Numbered from the stretch's first letter, positions 1-12,246 are shown. The stretch is 64,000 nucleotides of DNA from Lepas anatifera (GCA_034440635.1 JAOTON010001697.1:248001-312000); one strand, 5' to 3'. Translations and numbers: made by a program. The notes: generated from the letters alone by a model not told the origin.

Positions 1-1860
1 TCGTTTTTCAAGTGAAAAACTGAGTTTAGTTCTGATGGTGATGTGTCTGAATAAGTGGCAGTGTAGGCTTACGTTAAGGGTAATTTCAAATATCAAAGCC
101 TGCTATTTTTTCCGACACTTAAAAACTTGAATCGGAGTAGCTTTGGGGCAAAACGAAAGGGACAAATTGGACTAATGGTGTAAAGTGTTCTGATGGTCTG
201 GTTTACCCAAATCACTTAGGATAATGTGCTATGTAGTTTGTTATTGTGGCAAGGTCAAAGAAACAGCGAGAAAACAAGGCAAGGGCGAGTCCAGGTTGGG
301 GGGCAGTCTTGTGCCAAAATGAAAGCAGGTAAAAATTTTCACTGAGTTAATAGATGTTGACGCTTTAACGAAAATATGTTTTTCGCCATATTACCCAGGC
401 AGCCAGGGATGTGGATTTGCATATCTTTGGGGGTGCCCGGGCAAAGTCCAATGACAGCAGGTCATACAGTCTCCGTTTTGCCCTTCCTGAAAACCATTAT
501 GCCCCAGGGCTTGGACAAAACGGACAAAAACATAAGCTTATATATTTTACTGCCATGTTTTTCCAAATAAATTTTTAAGTTGATAATCTTACATTGGAGA
601 CACAATTCATTAGGCTATGTAAGGGTGTACAGCTCAAAATTTTCGGCCCGCAATTGAGCTATGTTAGAAAGACACTTAGGGTGTCCGTTTTGCCCTGGTT
701 TCCCCTACCCAACAACTTCTACCGTAAAAAATATATCAGATTCATTGATGCCTTCAGTTGAAAATCTGTATTCTGGTAGAAGAGTGTGGATTAACTTGTA
801 GCCATCTCTCTTGGGAAGTTTTGCAACTATATGCATTAACTTCAGTTAGACCTTAGTTTAAAGTTCAATTTAATGTCGGGGTCCTTTTTATGGTTTCTAT
901 AATAATAAAATTTCGCAAACTAAAATCATTTATGTCTCTTTAAGCATGCACTTTGCGGAGAATTTAATAGCCAATGTACTTAATAACTCATGACATTGAC
1001 ATGCTTCAAAAACATGACAACAGAGGGATTCAGTTAGACACATTAGAAAAAGGTTTAGGGCTGCTCTTTTGGAATAGCTGTTGAGTTATTTTTTTCTGAG
1101 CGGGAGCAGGGGAGGTCGGGGAAGCGCCAATATGTCCCTGACTTCAAACATATTTGTATGGAACTACTAGTCTAAGACACATTTGGTACATATATAGCTA
1201 TACATCTCTTTTTTAGTGTCATCCACGCTCCGCACTAGGGAAAGTCACTCGCGTGTGACTTTAAAGCTTTAGTGGTGCTTTCTGGTGTTGAGGTGTGCTT
1301 TCTTGACTTTTAGATGTGCTCGTGCAATCCTGAAAACATAAAATTATACGCGGCTGGGTGCTACCTAGCAAGGTCAGCTACATTTGTGGCGTCGATGCTA
1401 CTTGGTTCAGAGCGAGAAGTCCTAATCGCCCACCGCTCCAGCTGTAAACGACAAAGAAGCGAGTGGGCCAGTGAATTGTCAACATCATGCTGACAAGCAG
1501 CTTTCCCCTCCAGAAACAAAAACTTGTAGCATTTTGTATTCCTGTTACCTTCCCTACATACTGGTTACAAAACTTTCCCATATTTTCCGATTTGGCTAAA
1601 CTTCGGAATTGATTCGATAAACAATTTGGGTAAGTAGACACTCCTACTCGCACCCTCTTTCCGACACGTATGACTCCATCCAAGCTTCAGGAAGTATATT
1701 CACACAAGAATGGCGCCCTTGTCTGCAGTCGCGGGTCAGACACGAGGTTCTTGAGGAGGTTCTCTGCTCCTTCTGACCAGACAACTGGTGGTACCTGAAG
1801 CTGAGGCGGGTGCTGTCAGTTAGGCTTCTGCCTCGTCACCACCTCCACTGAAGCTGAACC
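1..1860. other. AT-rich intergenic DNA, nothing recognised
   Basis: I see no gene, RNA or recognisable repeat here. The open frames are short, carry no recognisable domain, and look like chance frames. Composition is AT-rich with scattered homopolymers. Confidence 0.5.
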
Positions 1861-2470
1861 CTCACAGCACATCGATCGGGTAGCTCCGTCACCGACAGAC
1901 CCAGAGAGACAGCCGCCGCTCTGCCCCCGTGTGTCTCTGCCCTCGTGCGCCCCTCTGTCCTAATCAACCGAAGGATGCTCCGCCGACCGGCGTCCCAATC
2001 AATCGGCCACTCCGATCACATGGGCGGCCGGCCGACTCCGGAGGGGAGGGGGATGGTACGGAAACTGGGCCCACGGGGGCGGGGCCGGCGGCGCCGGACG
2101 GGGTCCGGCCAGGGGGCAGAGGGGTGTGGGTGTCCATCGCGCCCGGTCCTCACCTGGTGCCGGTGGCAGCGCCGTTAACCCGAGCCGCTGTCCGAGCGGG
2201 GGCCGGCAGCGCGTCGGCTAAACCAACAGCATAATTGGCCAGCTGACGTCACGGCGGCGAATTAGGCGGCAATTACACGCAGTGGCGCGGCAAAAACAGC
2301 GCGGCGGCGATCGGGCAGCTGTCGCGGCGCGGCGCCGCGATCGTCGCGCAACCCGACGCCGCCGCTGCACCCCTTTCGCGGACAGCGCTCATCTATCACA
2401 GGCTGGCTCAACCCTACGGCACCGCCTAATGTGCGCGTAAACCCACTGTGTAGGTGTTCATTATTCACAG
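1861..2470. other. GC/CpG-rich island 1
   Basis: Composition switches sharply from AT-rich to strongly GC- and CpG-rich, with runs such as GGCGGCGATCGGGC. Embedded AATTA-type words (GCGAATTAGGCGGCAATTAC) resemble homeodomain core sites. Open frames cross the island only because stop codons are rare in GC-rich DNA; none has a recognisable domain. Similar islands recur through the window. They could be conserved non-coding or regulatory DNA, or a CpG island near a distant gene. The regulatory reading is inference. Confidence 0.4.
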
Positions 2471-3240
2471 AAGCGCCGTAACCTGGCAGAGCTGAGACAG
2501 TTGCCGCCGGAAAGGCGGACTCTTGTGCTGTAGTTCTTCAGCAAGCGCTCATGGTTGTGGGAAAGGCTGCACGATTGTGAATTATGCGATTGGAATTTGC
2601 ACGAATTTTTTAGCTAAAGTTAGAGGAATGAGCTACCTCGACAAAGCCTTTTAAAGGACCGTACTTTGTCCGTTCTTTCTGACGTATGATTCCGATTCAC
2701 GATTAATGCACAGTTTCATGCCAGTGATTTTAAGAAGCACCAAAATTTGTTGTCCCAATAGTCACTGCTCAAGGAGCACTAGCCCTGTTTTTTAACGCCC
2801 AAAAATTGGTGTCTCTCATATCAGGAAAGGGGAACTGGGTCCCACTACGCTTGGGATGACAAAAAAGCCAAACTGATATCAAACTACCAGACATTTATTT
2901 CCCGTATACATTCAAGCTCTGCTACCCATAGGAACATGGAAGAAACACGATAACATGATAAATGATAAACTATTCCGAAACAGCATTGTTTTTCTTTGTA
3001 TTTTCATTTGGTTTCGTTTGGTTTTGTATAATAGAATCGTGTCCAGAATTTGTCTTCCTTCTTTTTTGACGTGCATTTTCTTTGCTTCGAGCAGCCCAGC
3101 GTCCTTCTGTACGAATTGGGGTAACCTCATTAGACAAAAAAAGGAAACGTAATAAGACAATAGTAAAAACCAAGAGCTGGATTCATTAAGGGAGCCAGCA
3201 CAATGAACCAGCGCCTTCAGCGTCCTTAGTTCTGCACGAT
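2471..3240. other. Intergenic DNA, nothing recognised
   Basis: AT-rich sequence with T- and A-rich runs. Overlapping short frames on both strands have no recognisable domains. No repeat structure was found by eye. Confidence 0.45.
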
Positions 3241-3620
3241 CGTGCTAAACATTGGATTTGCAGGTTCACCGGTTGACCGCCAGGTGGCAGGCCCTTTCAG
3301 CGGTCGTTTCAGTTTCCGGGCGCCAATGCCGGGCCCGGTCACGGTCGTTTAACACCAGGACGCCGCCCAATTTACGACAATGGCCAGTTAGGAGCCCGCT
3401 CGCCATGCTGGTGCGACGGCAGCGCGGGAGGCCGACGCGCCACTCTCACGCGCGCGCCACTTTATGGCAGCTTTTTGGCGCGCCCTCGCCGGGAAATGTA
3501 GCACACTGCTGCAGCAAATGGCTCACTGCAGAGCCAGGCCGCCGGCCGGCGGAAATTGGGGTGGGTTCTCATTTTTGGACTGAGTCTGACCGCAGCGCAC
3601 CGTTGATTTAGGTTGTGGGC
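3241..3620. other. GC/CpG-rich island 2
   Basis: A second GC-rich patch with many CpGs and GGCGCG/GCGCGC words, including CACGCGCGCGCCACTTTATGG. It has abrupt AT-rich borders and no recognisable coding domain. Same class as the island at 1861-2470; function unknown. Confidence 0.35.
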
Positions 3621-6236
3621 GTGCGGCAGTTGCAATAACCACAAAATGCTGCCGTTGTCACCAGTCGAAACCGCGCTACAACACGTTAACTGGGCATAAA
3701 GAGCATGGGCCGTACACAAGCCCTGCTCGATCACTGGCAAGTACGGGGAGGGAAAATGAGGCTCAGTCACTCAACCAGAAATGAATCCGGTAGTTGAATT
3801 TTGCACACTTGCACACCCGTGGTTCACGGAAACAACGTGACTCCAGCTTAATTGCATGGCTGACAGTTGCTTTTGTTTTCTTAATAACAAAAGACACAGC
3901 TCTTGAAAACAACTTTTGAAGAGGGGTTCATATACAAAATGTGATGCCGGACACATTATTTAGACGAAATCGACATCATCCGTGTATACAACTAGGATAC
4001 GCCACCCATAAATTAATGCTTATGCAAAAAAGAGCCGCTAAGAATAAGTGGCGCAGCTCACCAAACGAAGAATAGGCTTTTGATAACTGATTGACAGCCT
4101 AGAGGGTCTTTGATTCGATCTGTTACTTTCCATGCCAATGCATTGCAAACTGTCGGACTTGTGTATAAAATTGACAATGACAAAGATTTTATTCAGAGTT
4201 GCCCACACTAATGTAAGGAGTTATGTTTGATATGACCCCACGTTAAGCTTTTGATGGCTGATGATATTTTTACCTATCGGTTGAAAGGAAAATCTAGTTT
4301 AGGGTTTGTGTTGGAATTTTAAACATTATTTGTTACCTTTTTATTGATTTTAGCCAGTTTATCAATCCAAAAATGTTTCTGGTATTTATCGCTTTCGTAT
4401 CATTTGCGCAAAGTGGATATTGTCGGAGCAACAATGTAACTATGGGCTACAGCTATCAAGTTTAACACCTTGTTTATACACATATTTCACACAAACAGTG
4501 AAAAATGTGTGCAGTTCACCGGAAAATGCCTGAACATGACAGGAACTGCCCTGACCTATGTTGCTGTCTTGTTTAGCTCATTCTAACGCTTAGCAGATAT
4601 CAACACAAGGAGCCACGGAACACAACAGGTGTGTGTTCGTTGCGAGTGAGTATTTACACGTTAAATAGCATGTGAATTCAAAATAGATGTTCAGAAGTGA
4701 ACGGAATGTGTAGTCATGTTAAAAAGGCTGGTTACGGACCTCTACATAGGCAAAAATTGGGATAAGCCGACTCTATTTTTTACGAAATGTATGTAATGTG
4801 TTTTCATACGATCAATAGCTACTTTTTACCTCCAATTGTAAAATTCTGATAAGATAAGTACAGGAAACTACAGGCTCAGGCCTAACGGCATTGTTGCACG
4901 CTTTATAGATGACTGATTTGCATATGGTTACGATCAATATTTAATCAGATTTAATTGTCCCAAACAACCAAGACTGTTGATTTATTGGAAGCACTGTTTG
5001 AAAGCTATTTTCAAGCTTGTTTTGTATATATCGAATAAACTGTGGAACAACTCGGCAATTCCAACACAGGTGTTTTATTGTTTCGATAACATCGGAACAG
5101 AATGTATGTACAAGCATAAGCCGTAGATAGGCCTGCTGTATACAATAAATGGTTAGTGGTTATGGTTCTACTTGTTATTCGATAATGAAGATAAAGCAAA
5201 TGAGGTCCTTCCGTGAAAGTTTTAGCTCTAAGAGGGTCCCAGTCCTTTAGAATCAAATATTTATTCCCCATTTTTGCTGAAGCGAAGTGTTGCTACTGTT
5301 GCGTCCTTGATATGTGTAAGGTCTTTCCGCTAAGTTTATTACATACCTACTTGGAAATCACGGAACACTAAATCTAGTTGCTTGGGCACCTTACCTCTGC
5401 TAATTTCAAAGATGAAAACTTGTTATTTGTTATGAGTTTTTGCAAATATTTAGCATAGGTTTTGTATAAGTTTACCTCCAAACCCGCTTCCCCTATAGGT
5501 GTAGGGCGGCGTTAGGTACTGTGCAAAAGTTTCAAACTGCCAACCCAAGACACTTTTTACATTTGAGCTCAACATCAAGCCCGTGGGATTCGGGAGAGTT
5601 TCAGAATCACCACAAAATCGTATGAGCGGTAAGATCGCTGAATGATCACTGCGGAAGGTCTCTTTCTGTTTCTCGCCCTCATTGTTAAAGGTCGTTTTTT
5701 CGTCGTCCCCCTATGGTTAGCAGTGTCAACGCGACACTTTAACATTACACTTAGATACGGCCTTCGACACCGTCATATGCCGCCAAGGTGATATCATATT
5801 AGCAGTCTTTCTTTTTTCAAAACTGCAAGAAAGCCTGATATTGGTAAAACTTCGACGACTCGAATTCCTGTAATCAGCAAATGCACCACTCGGCCTCGAC
5901 AAATTATGTCTGCACCTCCTTTTTGCGGGATTAGCCTCAGACATGGCTCAACTATTCACAGCCACACCAAGCTACTGGTTGGCTTGATTGTAAAATATAA
6001 TTTTGTGGCGATGCTTATCATAAACTATGCGTCGTTGTCCCCCAGCCCGGCCCAGCTAATACCTATTCAGACTTTTTCCTTTCCTGAGCTGTGAAAGTAA
6101 CGGGGAAATTCGCACAAACAACTTTGCTATATGTCTCTTGATTTCCGAATTGGTGATGTCCTTGGATGCAGTGGTTTCCTCGCGCACTGTCAAATCTACC
6201 GAAAATACCGGAACGTCAGAAATATATGATGTGGAG
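3621..6236. other. AT-rich intergenic DNA, nothing recognised
   Basis: About 2.6 kb with no gene or clear repeat. Short frames lack recognisable domains. An element sharing terminal sequence with another region might be hidden here, but I could not see one. Confidence 0.45.
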
Positions 6237-6271
6237 GTCTCTCTCTCCCTCTCTCTCTCTCTCCCTCTCTC

Positions 6272-6302
<31 letters not shown>

Positions 6303-6324
6303 CTCTCTCCCCCCTCTCTCTCTC
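6237..6324. repeat. (CT)n microsatellite
   Basis: Pure to slightly interrupted CT dinucleotides with occasional CCC. The serine/leucine-rich or arginine/glutamate-rich frames across it are artefacts of the repeat. Confidence 0.95.
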
Positions 6325-6519
6325 GCAGCTGGAGCTGTGAGTCACACATACAGAGGAGACACTCTGAGACGCACGGCGCGCATTGTTCAGTGGCGGCAGC
6401 CCGCTTCAAAGGCGGCGCCACTTTTTGTGGAGATCAGGCCTGTTGCTAATGTGTAATAACTGCGCAGGTCGTCCAAACAATGTAGCTGCAGCCAACTGGC
6501 CACGGTCAACACGGCAAGT

Positions 6520-6745
6520 ACCTACGACTGACAATTACAGACCACTGCGACTGCAAGTCCGACTGACCCCTGCAGTAGGTGCGACCGACCACAGTGACTG
6601 CAGGCTAAACCGATCACGGTGACAGCACGTGAGTCGACTGCAGCGCGGCTGTAGGCGCGACATATCACTGTGACAGCACGTGGGTTCGACTTCAGAGACT
6701 GCAGACGCGACCGAGCAGGTGCCACTTCTATAGGAGACTGACGCA
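6520..6745. repeat. Degenerate GACTGCAG/CACGTG-type tandem repeat
   Basis: Phrases recur imperfectly: GTAGGTGCGACC near 6575 and GTAGGCGCGACAT near 6651 (about 76 bp apart), with CGGTGACAGCACGTG and CTGTGACAGCACGTG inside successive units. The region is GC-rich and CpG-containing. It looks like two to three copies of a decayed tandem unit. Confidence 0.5.
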
Positions 6746-6998
6746 CGTCAAAACCACACGCGTCGAACGCGAGTCAAACCCGGTGTCTTTCTCTAAAACG
6801 AATGAGGAGCACACAGGCTCTGGTCTCCAGTGCGTCGCGAAAAAAACATTGGCTTGACTGGGTACTTTCATAGACGCACGAACTTTTCCAAGTTGGGGGG
6901 ACGGCAAAAGTTGTCACTGCTGTTGGGGTCAAATATGAGACGGCTTATCACATGAGTCATGATTTGTTAGTGGAAAAGGTTTGGAATCGGCTCAAAGC

Positions 6999-7220
6999 AT
7001 TGGCGGACTTAGGGGGGACATTCCGACCATGCTCCCCCAAAGCGCCGGAGGGGGGCCAAACTATCTCCCCCAAACGTTGGGAAATTTTTGAAAATAGGTG
7101 CTTACACTAGGTCTGTAGAGCAAAAAAATATGCGCTCCCACCCCACCCCCCCGTTAGCGATCAAGTACTTAAGAGATAGCTTATACTAGGTCTGTCGAGC
7201 ATTGAAAAGGTGTTAATACT
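6999..7220 (+). repeat. Dispersed repeat 'ACTAGGTCTGTAGAGCA', copy 1
   Basis: Contains CATGCTCCCCCAAAGCGC, a GGGG-rich stretch, TGCTTACACTAGGTCTGTAG and TAGCTTATACTAGGTCTGTC in that order. The same words occur in the same order at 13050-13235, so this is a dispersed repeat with two copies in the window. It begins with CATTGGCGGACTTAGGGGGG, which resembles the CAGTGGCGGA ends of hAT-like elements elsewhere in the window; it may be a relic of one. Confidence 0.7.
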
Positions 7221-7689
7221 AGGTCTGTAGAGCAAAAAATCTTTGAAGTGTCTTTGAAAAATCTTTGAAGCCTTTTGAAGTGTCGACGTGCTTTTTCGAA
7301 TGGGCAATAGTTACATACATACCTGACAAGGTGGCCGTCTAAAATTTTTTAATAAATCAGTATTTCTAAGCAAGGTCTGAGGGATAACTGACCCATGCAC
7401 AGTCGTTGTTTGTCTTTTTCCACGTGTGTCTTCCTGTTTGCAAGCTCAGCTTGTCCAACTGTTTTCCTTGGCATAAGGTTTGTTCACCAATCTGCTTTCC
7501 TCAAAGTGGTATTTTTTAGGATGTATCTCTGGATGAATGTTAGGAGTATCTCTCAAGTGAAAGTTTCAAAAGGGAAGAAATTGTCAAACCAGCCCACAAA
7601 TAGTTTCGATTGAATCCCCAACAGCTGTACCTGGTATTCAATCGCTTCAGTCTAAATAATGTCTATACACCATCCGACATAGACCAGGA
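7221..7689. other. Intergenic DNA, nothing recognised
   Basis: No gene or repeat recognised. The 72-residue frame at 7395-7613 has no domain that I recognise. Confidence 0.4.
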
Positions 7690-8080
7690 GTCGAGGCATA
7701 CCTTCCATTGTTAGTCAACGCGATCGGGCGGAGGGCGGTGGCCATCGGCGGCCTCGTGCCGTGGCCCCAGCAAAGCGCGCCATATTTTACACATGTCTAT
7801 AACACCTGGCCATAAATGTGCCTCGGTTACGAGCGCGCTGAATAAATGACAGTAATCGGCGACTCGGGCGTGTCTGAGCGTCGGCTGGGAGGTGGCAGTT
7901 TCCACAACAGAAGGTGGTGCTATTGATCACAGCGAGTCACCGCCGGATAAGCAGCGCCCTGCCGCCGCCGACGCCTGAGGGCCTGACTCAGGTCAGGTCT
8001 TCCCACTGAGGTTGTAGGGCGACAACACATCGGCATCTGGCCGTACGGCCGGCCGGTGGTCCTCCAGGGACTAGCTAGCG
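7690..8080. other. GC/CpG-rich island 3
   Basis: GC-rich patch with many CpGs (CGATCGGGCGGAGGGCGG, GCCGCCGCCGACGCC, GTACGGCCGGCCGG). No recognisable coding domain. Same character as the other islands in the window. Confidence 0.35.
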
Positions 8081-8129
8081 CGCTGGTCTAAAAGGAACAC
8101 TTCAGGTCGTCACCAGACTTGTTGATGAC

Positions 8130-8525
8130 TCCATGTTTTCAGCCGACTCAATTCTGACCCACAGCTTAGTGGCTGACTCTGATTCTGACTCAACTCACCG
8201 GTGTGTCGACTCTGACTCAGCCCAGATCCAGAGGTGAGTCGGCTCAACTCCCACTCAAACGAATATTGAATCGGAGTCTTGTCGGACTCCGAATGAAACA
8301 AGGTGTGAACACAATAAACGTACGTTTTCTTCGATAGATAGATGATCCAAAATACAATGCATGGAAGTACCTATGCAGAGTGAGAGTACGCGTAGCTTTG
8401 ATGCTTTCAATTCAAATTTTGGATCAGATGCTTCCACCAGAGTTGTGCGACTCGCGAGTCAGAGTCGGAGTTTAACTCAAATTCTGACTCATTCGACTCT
8501 GAGTTGAGTTGAGTTGAGTCGAAAA
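8130..8525. repeat. GACTCA/GAGTC-rich repeat, copy 1
   Basis: Very dense GACTC/GAGTC words, e.g. TCTGACTCAACTCACC, TGAGTCGGCTCAACTC and GAGTTGAGTTGAGTTGAG near 8505. The segment starting CAGAGTTGTGCGACTCGCGA near 8438 has its reverse complement (CACAGCTCTGG) at the edge of the related block at 11365-11560. This suggests a dispersed element with that terminal sequence. Other relatives lie at 15235-15415. Confidence 0.6.
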
Positions 8526-8610
8526 AAAATTTGAAGTTTCGATCGTTGAAATCAAACTTCCAATTTGTTTCACTATATCAATAATTATATGGTTCAATTG
8601 CTTATTTTAA

Positions 8611-9599
8611 CCCGCCCCACCGGGGTCCGGCGCCACCTTCGCCCCACCGGGGCCATCGATGGCCCCCTCTAACTCCGAAAATATGAGCGTTAGCGCAAAT
8701 CTGCAAAGTGCAATAGAAAGCTCGCGTGATTCAGTAAGAAATTATTTGCATGTTTTAGTGCTCAGGTCAATGGTTTGACCTCCAGAGGTCAAATTAGGTC
8801 AAGATCGGCTATTTTCACTCAAATATGCAATGATTAAGCAAACTGGGCATAACTCTTATGTCATTAGAGTATTGAGGCCTGGTAAGTACATTTGATAGCA
8901 AATTGCCAGTACTTTTCCGCTATGTGGAACGTAAAGACCTCCCGCCAGTGGTTTGACCGCCAGAGGTCACCTCGTGACTTAATATGACCTGAGGTCACGA
9001 AGGTCAAAAGTGACTTGCCGTATATCAATGAAAGCCAGTGACAAGACAAACACGATGGTGTTTGTTTCACCGCTCTAGCTCAATTAGGTCAAAAGTATTG
9101 TCAAAATACTGTTTTTGACCTCTGGTGACCTTGGATGACCTTGGAAGAGTCAAGGGCAAATATGACCCTGGGATCCGTGAAAGGGTGTCCAAAACGTTGT
9201 TCTGAGCAGTCTAGTATTTGCAATCATTTTTGTGGCTTTTATATCATGAAATAGCTTTTCCCATGCTTTTCCAATGGGAGAGGTCGCCTCGTGACCTGAC
9301 CTCAGGGCACGAAATCGAAAAATCCCGGATATACACCTTGTAGACCCTGGAGGGGTCATGAAGTGTGGAAGTTTCAAATCGATCGACTTTGAAATGTAGC
9401 TCGTACGAACTCTAAAGGTGAAGTGAGGTGACCTTGGTTGACCTCGTCTGGTGACCTGACCTTGGGTGACCCGGGTAAAAATTTTAGGATGATGGGAAAA
9501 TGATGCAGTGAGAGGTAGAGCCCTCAACCGCGGTGCTGCGCCTCGTCGTTTTTCTGCTATCCCAAAACCTTAGGGGCCTCGATGGCCCTCTCTGCGGGG
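8611..9599. mobile_element. TTAA-target nonautonomous element, AGGTCA-rich, copy 1
   Basis: A 989-bp segment bounded by TTAA at 8607-8610 and 9600-9603. The left end is CCCGCCCCACCGGGGTCC; the right end is degraded (GGGGCC, CGATGG and GCGGGG words remain). The interior aligns throughout with 33246-34270. By eye it holds about 18 AGGTCA/TGACCT hexamers, against roughly 0.5 expected by chance. There is no ORF of transposase size. TTAA duplication is known for piggyBac and Kolobok elements; which superfamily applies here is not determined. Compared with its 33-kb copy it lacks single bases at many homopolymers. Confidence 0.8.
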
Positions 9600-9603
9600 T
9601 TAA

Positions 9604-10646
9604 AGGCCCATCCGGTCGGAAGAAATCCCTAGGCACAAATAATACATATACTCGAAAACTTTAGAAAACTTTCCTATCACTGGCCTTGTCTTAAACATTT
9701 GAAGTGGTGGAACGCACCACAAAACACATTTCAAATCTCTCAAAAACTTATCATCTTCAATATTTAACATAAATTCCTTACTTCAACCACTCCAACAACC
9801 CGCGTCGTCGTCGCTGATTGTTGTCGTCAGTGGTCGTCGTCTGAGAATAGTGTGTGCGCCATTGTTGTCTTGGAAGAATAAATTCAACCGAGTATAGGTT
9901 CAAGCTTTACTAGCCTCAAGGCAAAAAGTGTAAATATCACGTGATAGTTCATAAAGCCATGCAAATATTTGTATACCTACATGTTATATTGTTTCTTTTG
10001 TCCTAAATGGGCCGTCTGCCGCCGCTCTTTTCATTTTGCCTATTAAAAGCAGATACTGCTATTAGCATAAGAAATTGGACTCCTGATTTGACAAAAATGT
10101 TGAGATGACTTTATCGCAAGAATCAGAAGAATAATTTCATGCTGCTGGTTTTGTCTGATCAGAGACCCTTGCCTGGCGTCCTTGTTTTATTTAGAAAGTT
10201 ATAAATTATAAACTTTCTATGAAATTGCGCTCCAATTTTGACGAGCGATAGGTATGTACTATATTGGAGGTTTTCAAGAAAAAAATTGGATTGGGTTTAA
10301 GAATTCAGCACGTTGATAGAATTTCCATTTCTATTGTCCTTTGTCATATATGGCACACTTTTTCTTAGGGTTTGCTGTAGTTCTTACAATAAGCAACTGC
10401 AACTAGATACTCTAGTAACTATTGCGTGACTTTTGATTGAACTCATGGCATAGTAATGTTTAATTTATAAAAAATTACTTGGTATCGTTCTTTAAGAGAA
10501 CAAACAATACCTATACCATCCCTACAAATACATTTTATATCATGATGTTTAGCTAGGACCTTCTTTGACAGTATGTAGGCTCAATTTCTGCATGTGTTGG
10601 TGTAACCTTAGCCCTTTTAGGCTCATTTCTATTCCATTTACCTAGT
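9604..10646. other. AT-rich intergenic DNA, nothing recognised
   Basis: No gene found and no repeat recognised. There is a short CGTCGTCGTCG-type simple patch near 9800-9840. Confidence 0.45.
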
Positions 10647-10650
10647 TTAA

Positions 10651-11100
10651 AGGGAATGTGGCAACTTCACAACGTGATTTTAACTGAGATAGCCAAGTTG
10701 TAAAGCAGGTCGGAAAACCCGGTACTCCATATTTCATTTGTCTTGAAACTCGATATTTCCGTAGAAAAAAGCTAAAACCTACCTGACACCAGCCCCCCTC
10801 AGCCCCCCGTAGCCGGCGGCCATTGTTGTGAGCTACTGGTGTGACGACATATGCTGACGTCACGATGAGCATCAGCCAATCGAAGCCCTTGAAGTGTTTC
10901 AAGTATGGTAGTGGTTGCCAGATTGTGACATCATCCATCCGGCTGATATTTATTTCTTTTCCTAGAGGAGTATTTTTAAAACCAAATATTGAGCTTATTG
11001 TACATTTTTCAGAGAAATCATGAGTGTTTCCATTATTTTTTACTAAAAGTACGCCTAATTACACTAAATTCCAGGATTCAACCAGGGTGCCACATTCCCT
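10651..11100. mobile_element. TTAA MITE (AGGGAATGTGGCA family), copy 1
   Basis: A 450-bp element flanked by TTAA at 10647-10650 and 11101-11104. Termini are perfect inverted repeats, AGGGAATGTGGCA and TGCCACATTCCCT. The left subterminal sequence (AACGTGATTTTAACTGAGAT) matches the copies at 34275 and 38802. The interior has CAGCCCCCC and TGACGTCA-like words and no transposase. It is a nonautonomous element with TTAA target duplication, longer than the 279-bp copy at 34275-34553. Confidence 0.88.
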
Positions 11101-11104
11101 TTAA

Positions 11105-11364
11105 TATACAATGCTCCTTTTCGAAATAATTGCAGCATGTGGTAGCTTTTTGGGGCAGTGACAGTCTGGAAGAATTAGAAAGGTATTCATGGTCGCTGGC
11201 TAATTGTTGACCAATGTTTGAATGCCAATTAATTAATTTTGCTTCTATTAATCTTTAGTTTCGTGTCAGACTTTCTGAACGGTTTGTTTTTTTTTGGATT
11301 ATTGATTTATTTCTTAATTTCCTAAAAATATTATTTATATATTCATCAATTATTTTATTTTGAA
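11105..11364. other. AT-rich spacer, nothing recognised
   Basis: AT-rich DNA between a TTAA MITE and a GAGTC-rich repeat. No feature recognised. Confidence 0.4.
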
Positions 11365-11560
11365 AACGAGTCAAAGTTTGAGTTGAGCTGAGTCGTGAGT
11401 TGAGTCAGAGTTGAGTCGGATGAATTTAGCATTGATTCGGATTTGAGTCGACTCACTGAACTCTTGATCATGAGTTGAGTCAGAGTTGAGTCAACCCCTC
11501 TCAGCACTTGAGTTGAGTTGAGTCGACTCAAGAAAATTCTGAAACGCACAGCTCTGGCTT
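11365..11560. repeat. GAGTC-rich repeat, copy 2 (inverted)
   Basis: Dense TGAGTTGAGTC / TGAGTCGACTCA words. The right edge, CGCACAGCTCTGG, is the reverse complement of the start of the 8.4-kb block, so the two are inverted relative to each other. Many words equal or approach TGAGTCA, the AP-1-type heptamer, but simple repetition explains that. Confidence 0.6.
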
Positions 11561-11600
11561 CCACCCACCATGAAGTTGCTTCCCTGGTTTCTCGCATGCA

Positions 11601-11785
11601 GTAATAATAATTGTTGGAACTTAACTACGCACCAACTGCCAAGGTTATACGGCGTCGCCTACTCCCCCCCCTGTTGAAAGGGATTTGGGGATCAGATCGC
11701 CTTACTCAGAGGCTCCACCGGGACTTGAACCCACGACCGGTGACTTAGTAGGCAGACACGCTACCCACTAAGCCACCCATCCCCT
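11601..11785 (-). mobile_element. tRNA-derived SINE, family 1, copy 1
   Basis: On the minus strand it opens with a tRNA-like head: an A-box-like TGGCTTAGTGGGTAGCG and a B-box-like GGTTCAAGTCC. A body follows with GATCTGATCCCCAAATCC and GACGCCGTATAACCTTGG, ending in a CAACAATTATTATTA tail. The copy at 14198-14385 shares head, body and tail in the opposite orientation. RNA polymerase III boxes plus a short A/T repeat tail are standard for SINEs. The anticodon stem does not pair well, so it is not a working tRNA. Confidence 0.85.
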
Positions 11786-11825
11786 AGTTTGAAGAAAAAC
11801 ACCCGAAAGTACCCGAGCTGACTGT

Positions 11826-12060
11826 ACTTACACAATGCTCCACCCCTCCCTAAATGTGACACTCCTGCTTCTGGTGTGCTGCCCCTTTGCTGGTGGAAGT
11901 TTATCTCCGTCACCAAAACGTAAAAATACCACCCCTGCCCATAGCATGCCACCCCCTTGCGTGAAAAATCGATCACCCTTTATATGTAATTCTCTGGCGG
12001 CTCCAAGGGAAGCCAAAGGGCCGTGACCCACACCAAATGTCTAAAATAGTAGCTTTTGCC
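11826..12060. repeat. C-rich degenerate repeat block A
   Basis: Phrases like CCACCCCTCCCTAAATGTG, ACACTCCTGCTTCTGGTGTG and CTGCCCCTTTGCTGGTGG recur loosely at about 35-40 bp. The same style of unit returns at 12600-13500. It resembles the decayed minisatellite interiors of hAT-like elements elsewhere in the window, but no terminal repeats could be assigned. Confidence 0.45.
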
Positions 12061-12246
12061 CCCTCCCCCAAAGGACCAATTTTGACAGTTTTTTGTATAA
12101 ATTTTGTCCAACTTGATCCCAGCTCGACTGTTGGAGTCGGAGTCTCACTAAAGTCATCAGGGGACTTGTCACGGAGACACCAACCCCACCACCCGAACGA
12201 GCAACTCCCACAATGAAGGGTTAATTTAGAAGCCAAAGTTTAACGT

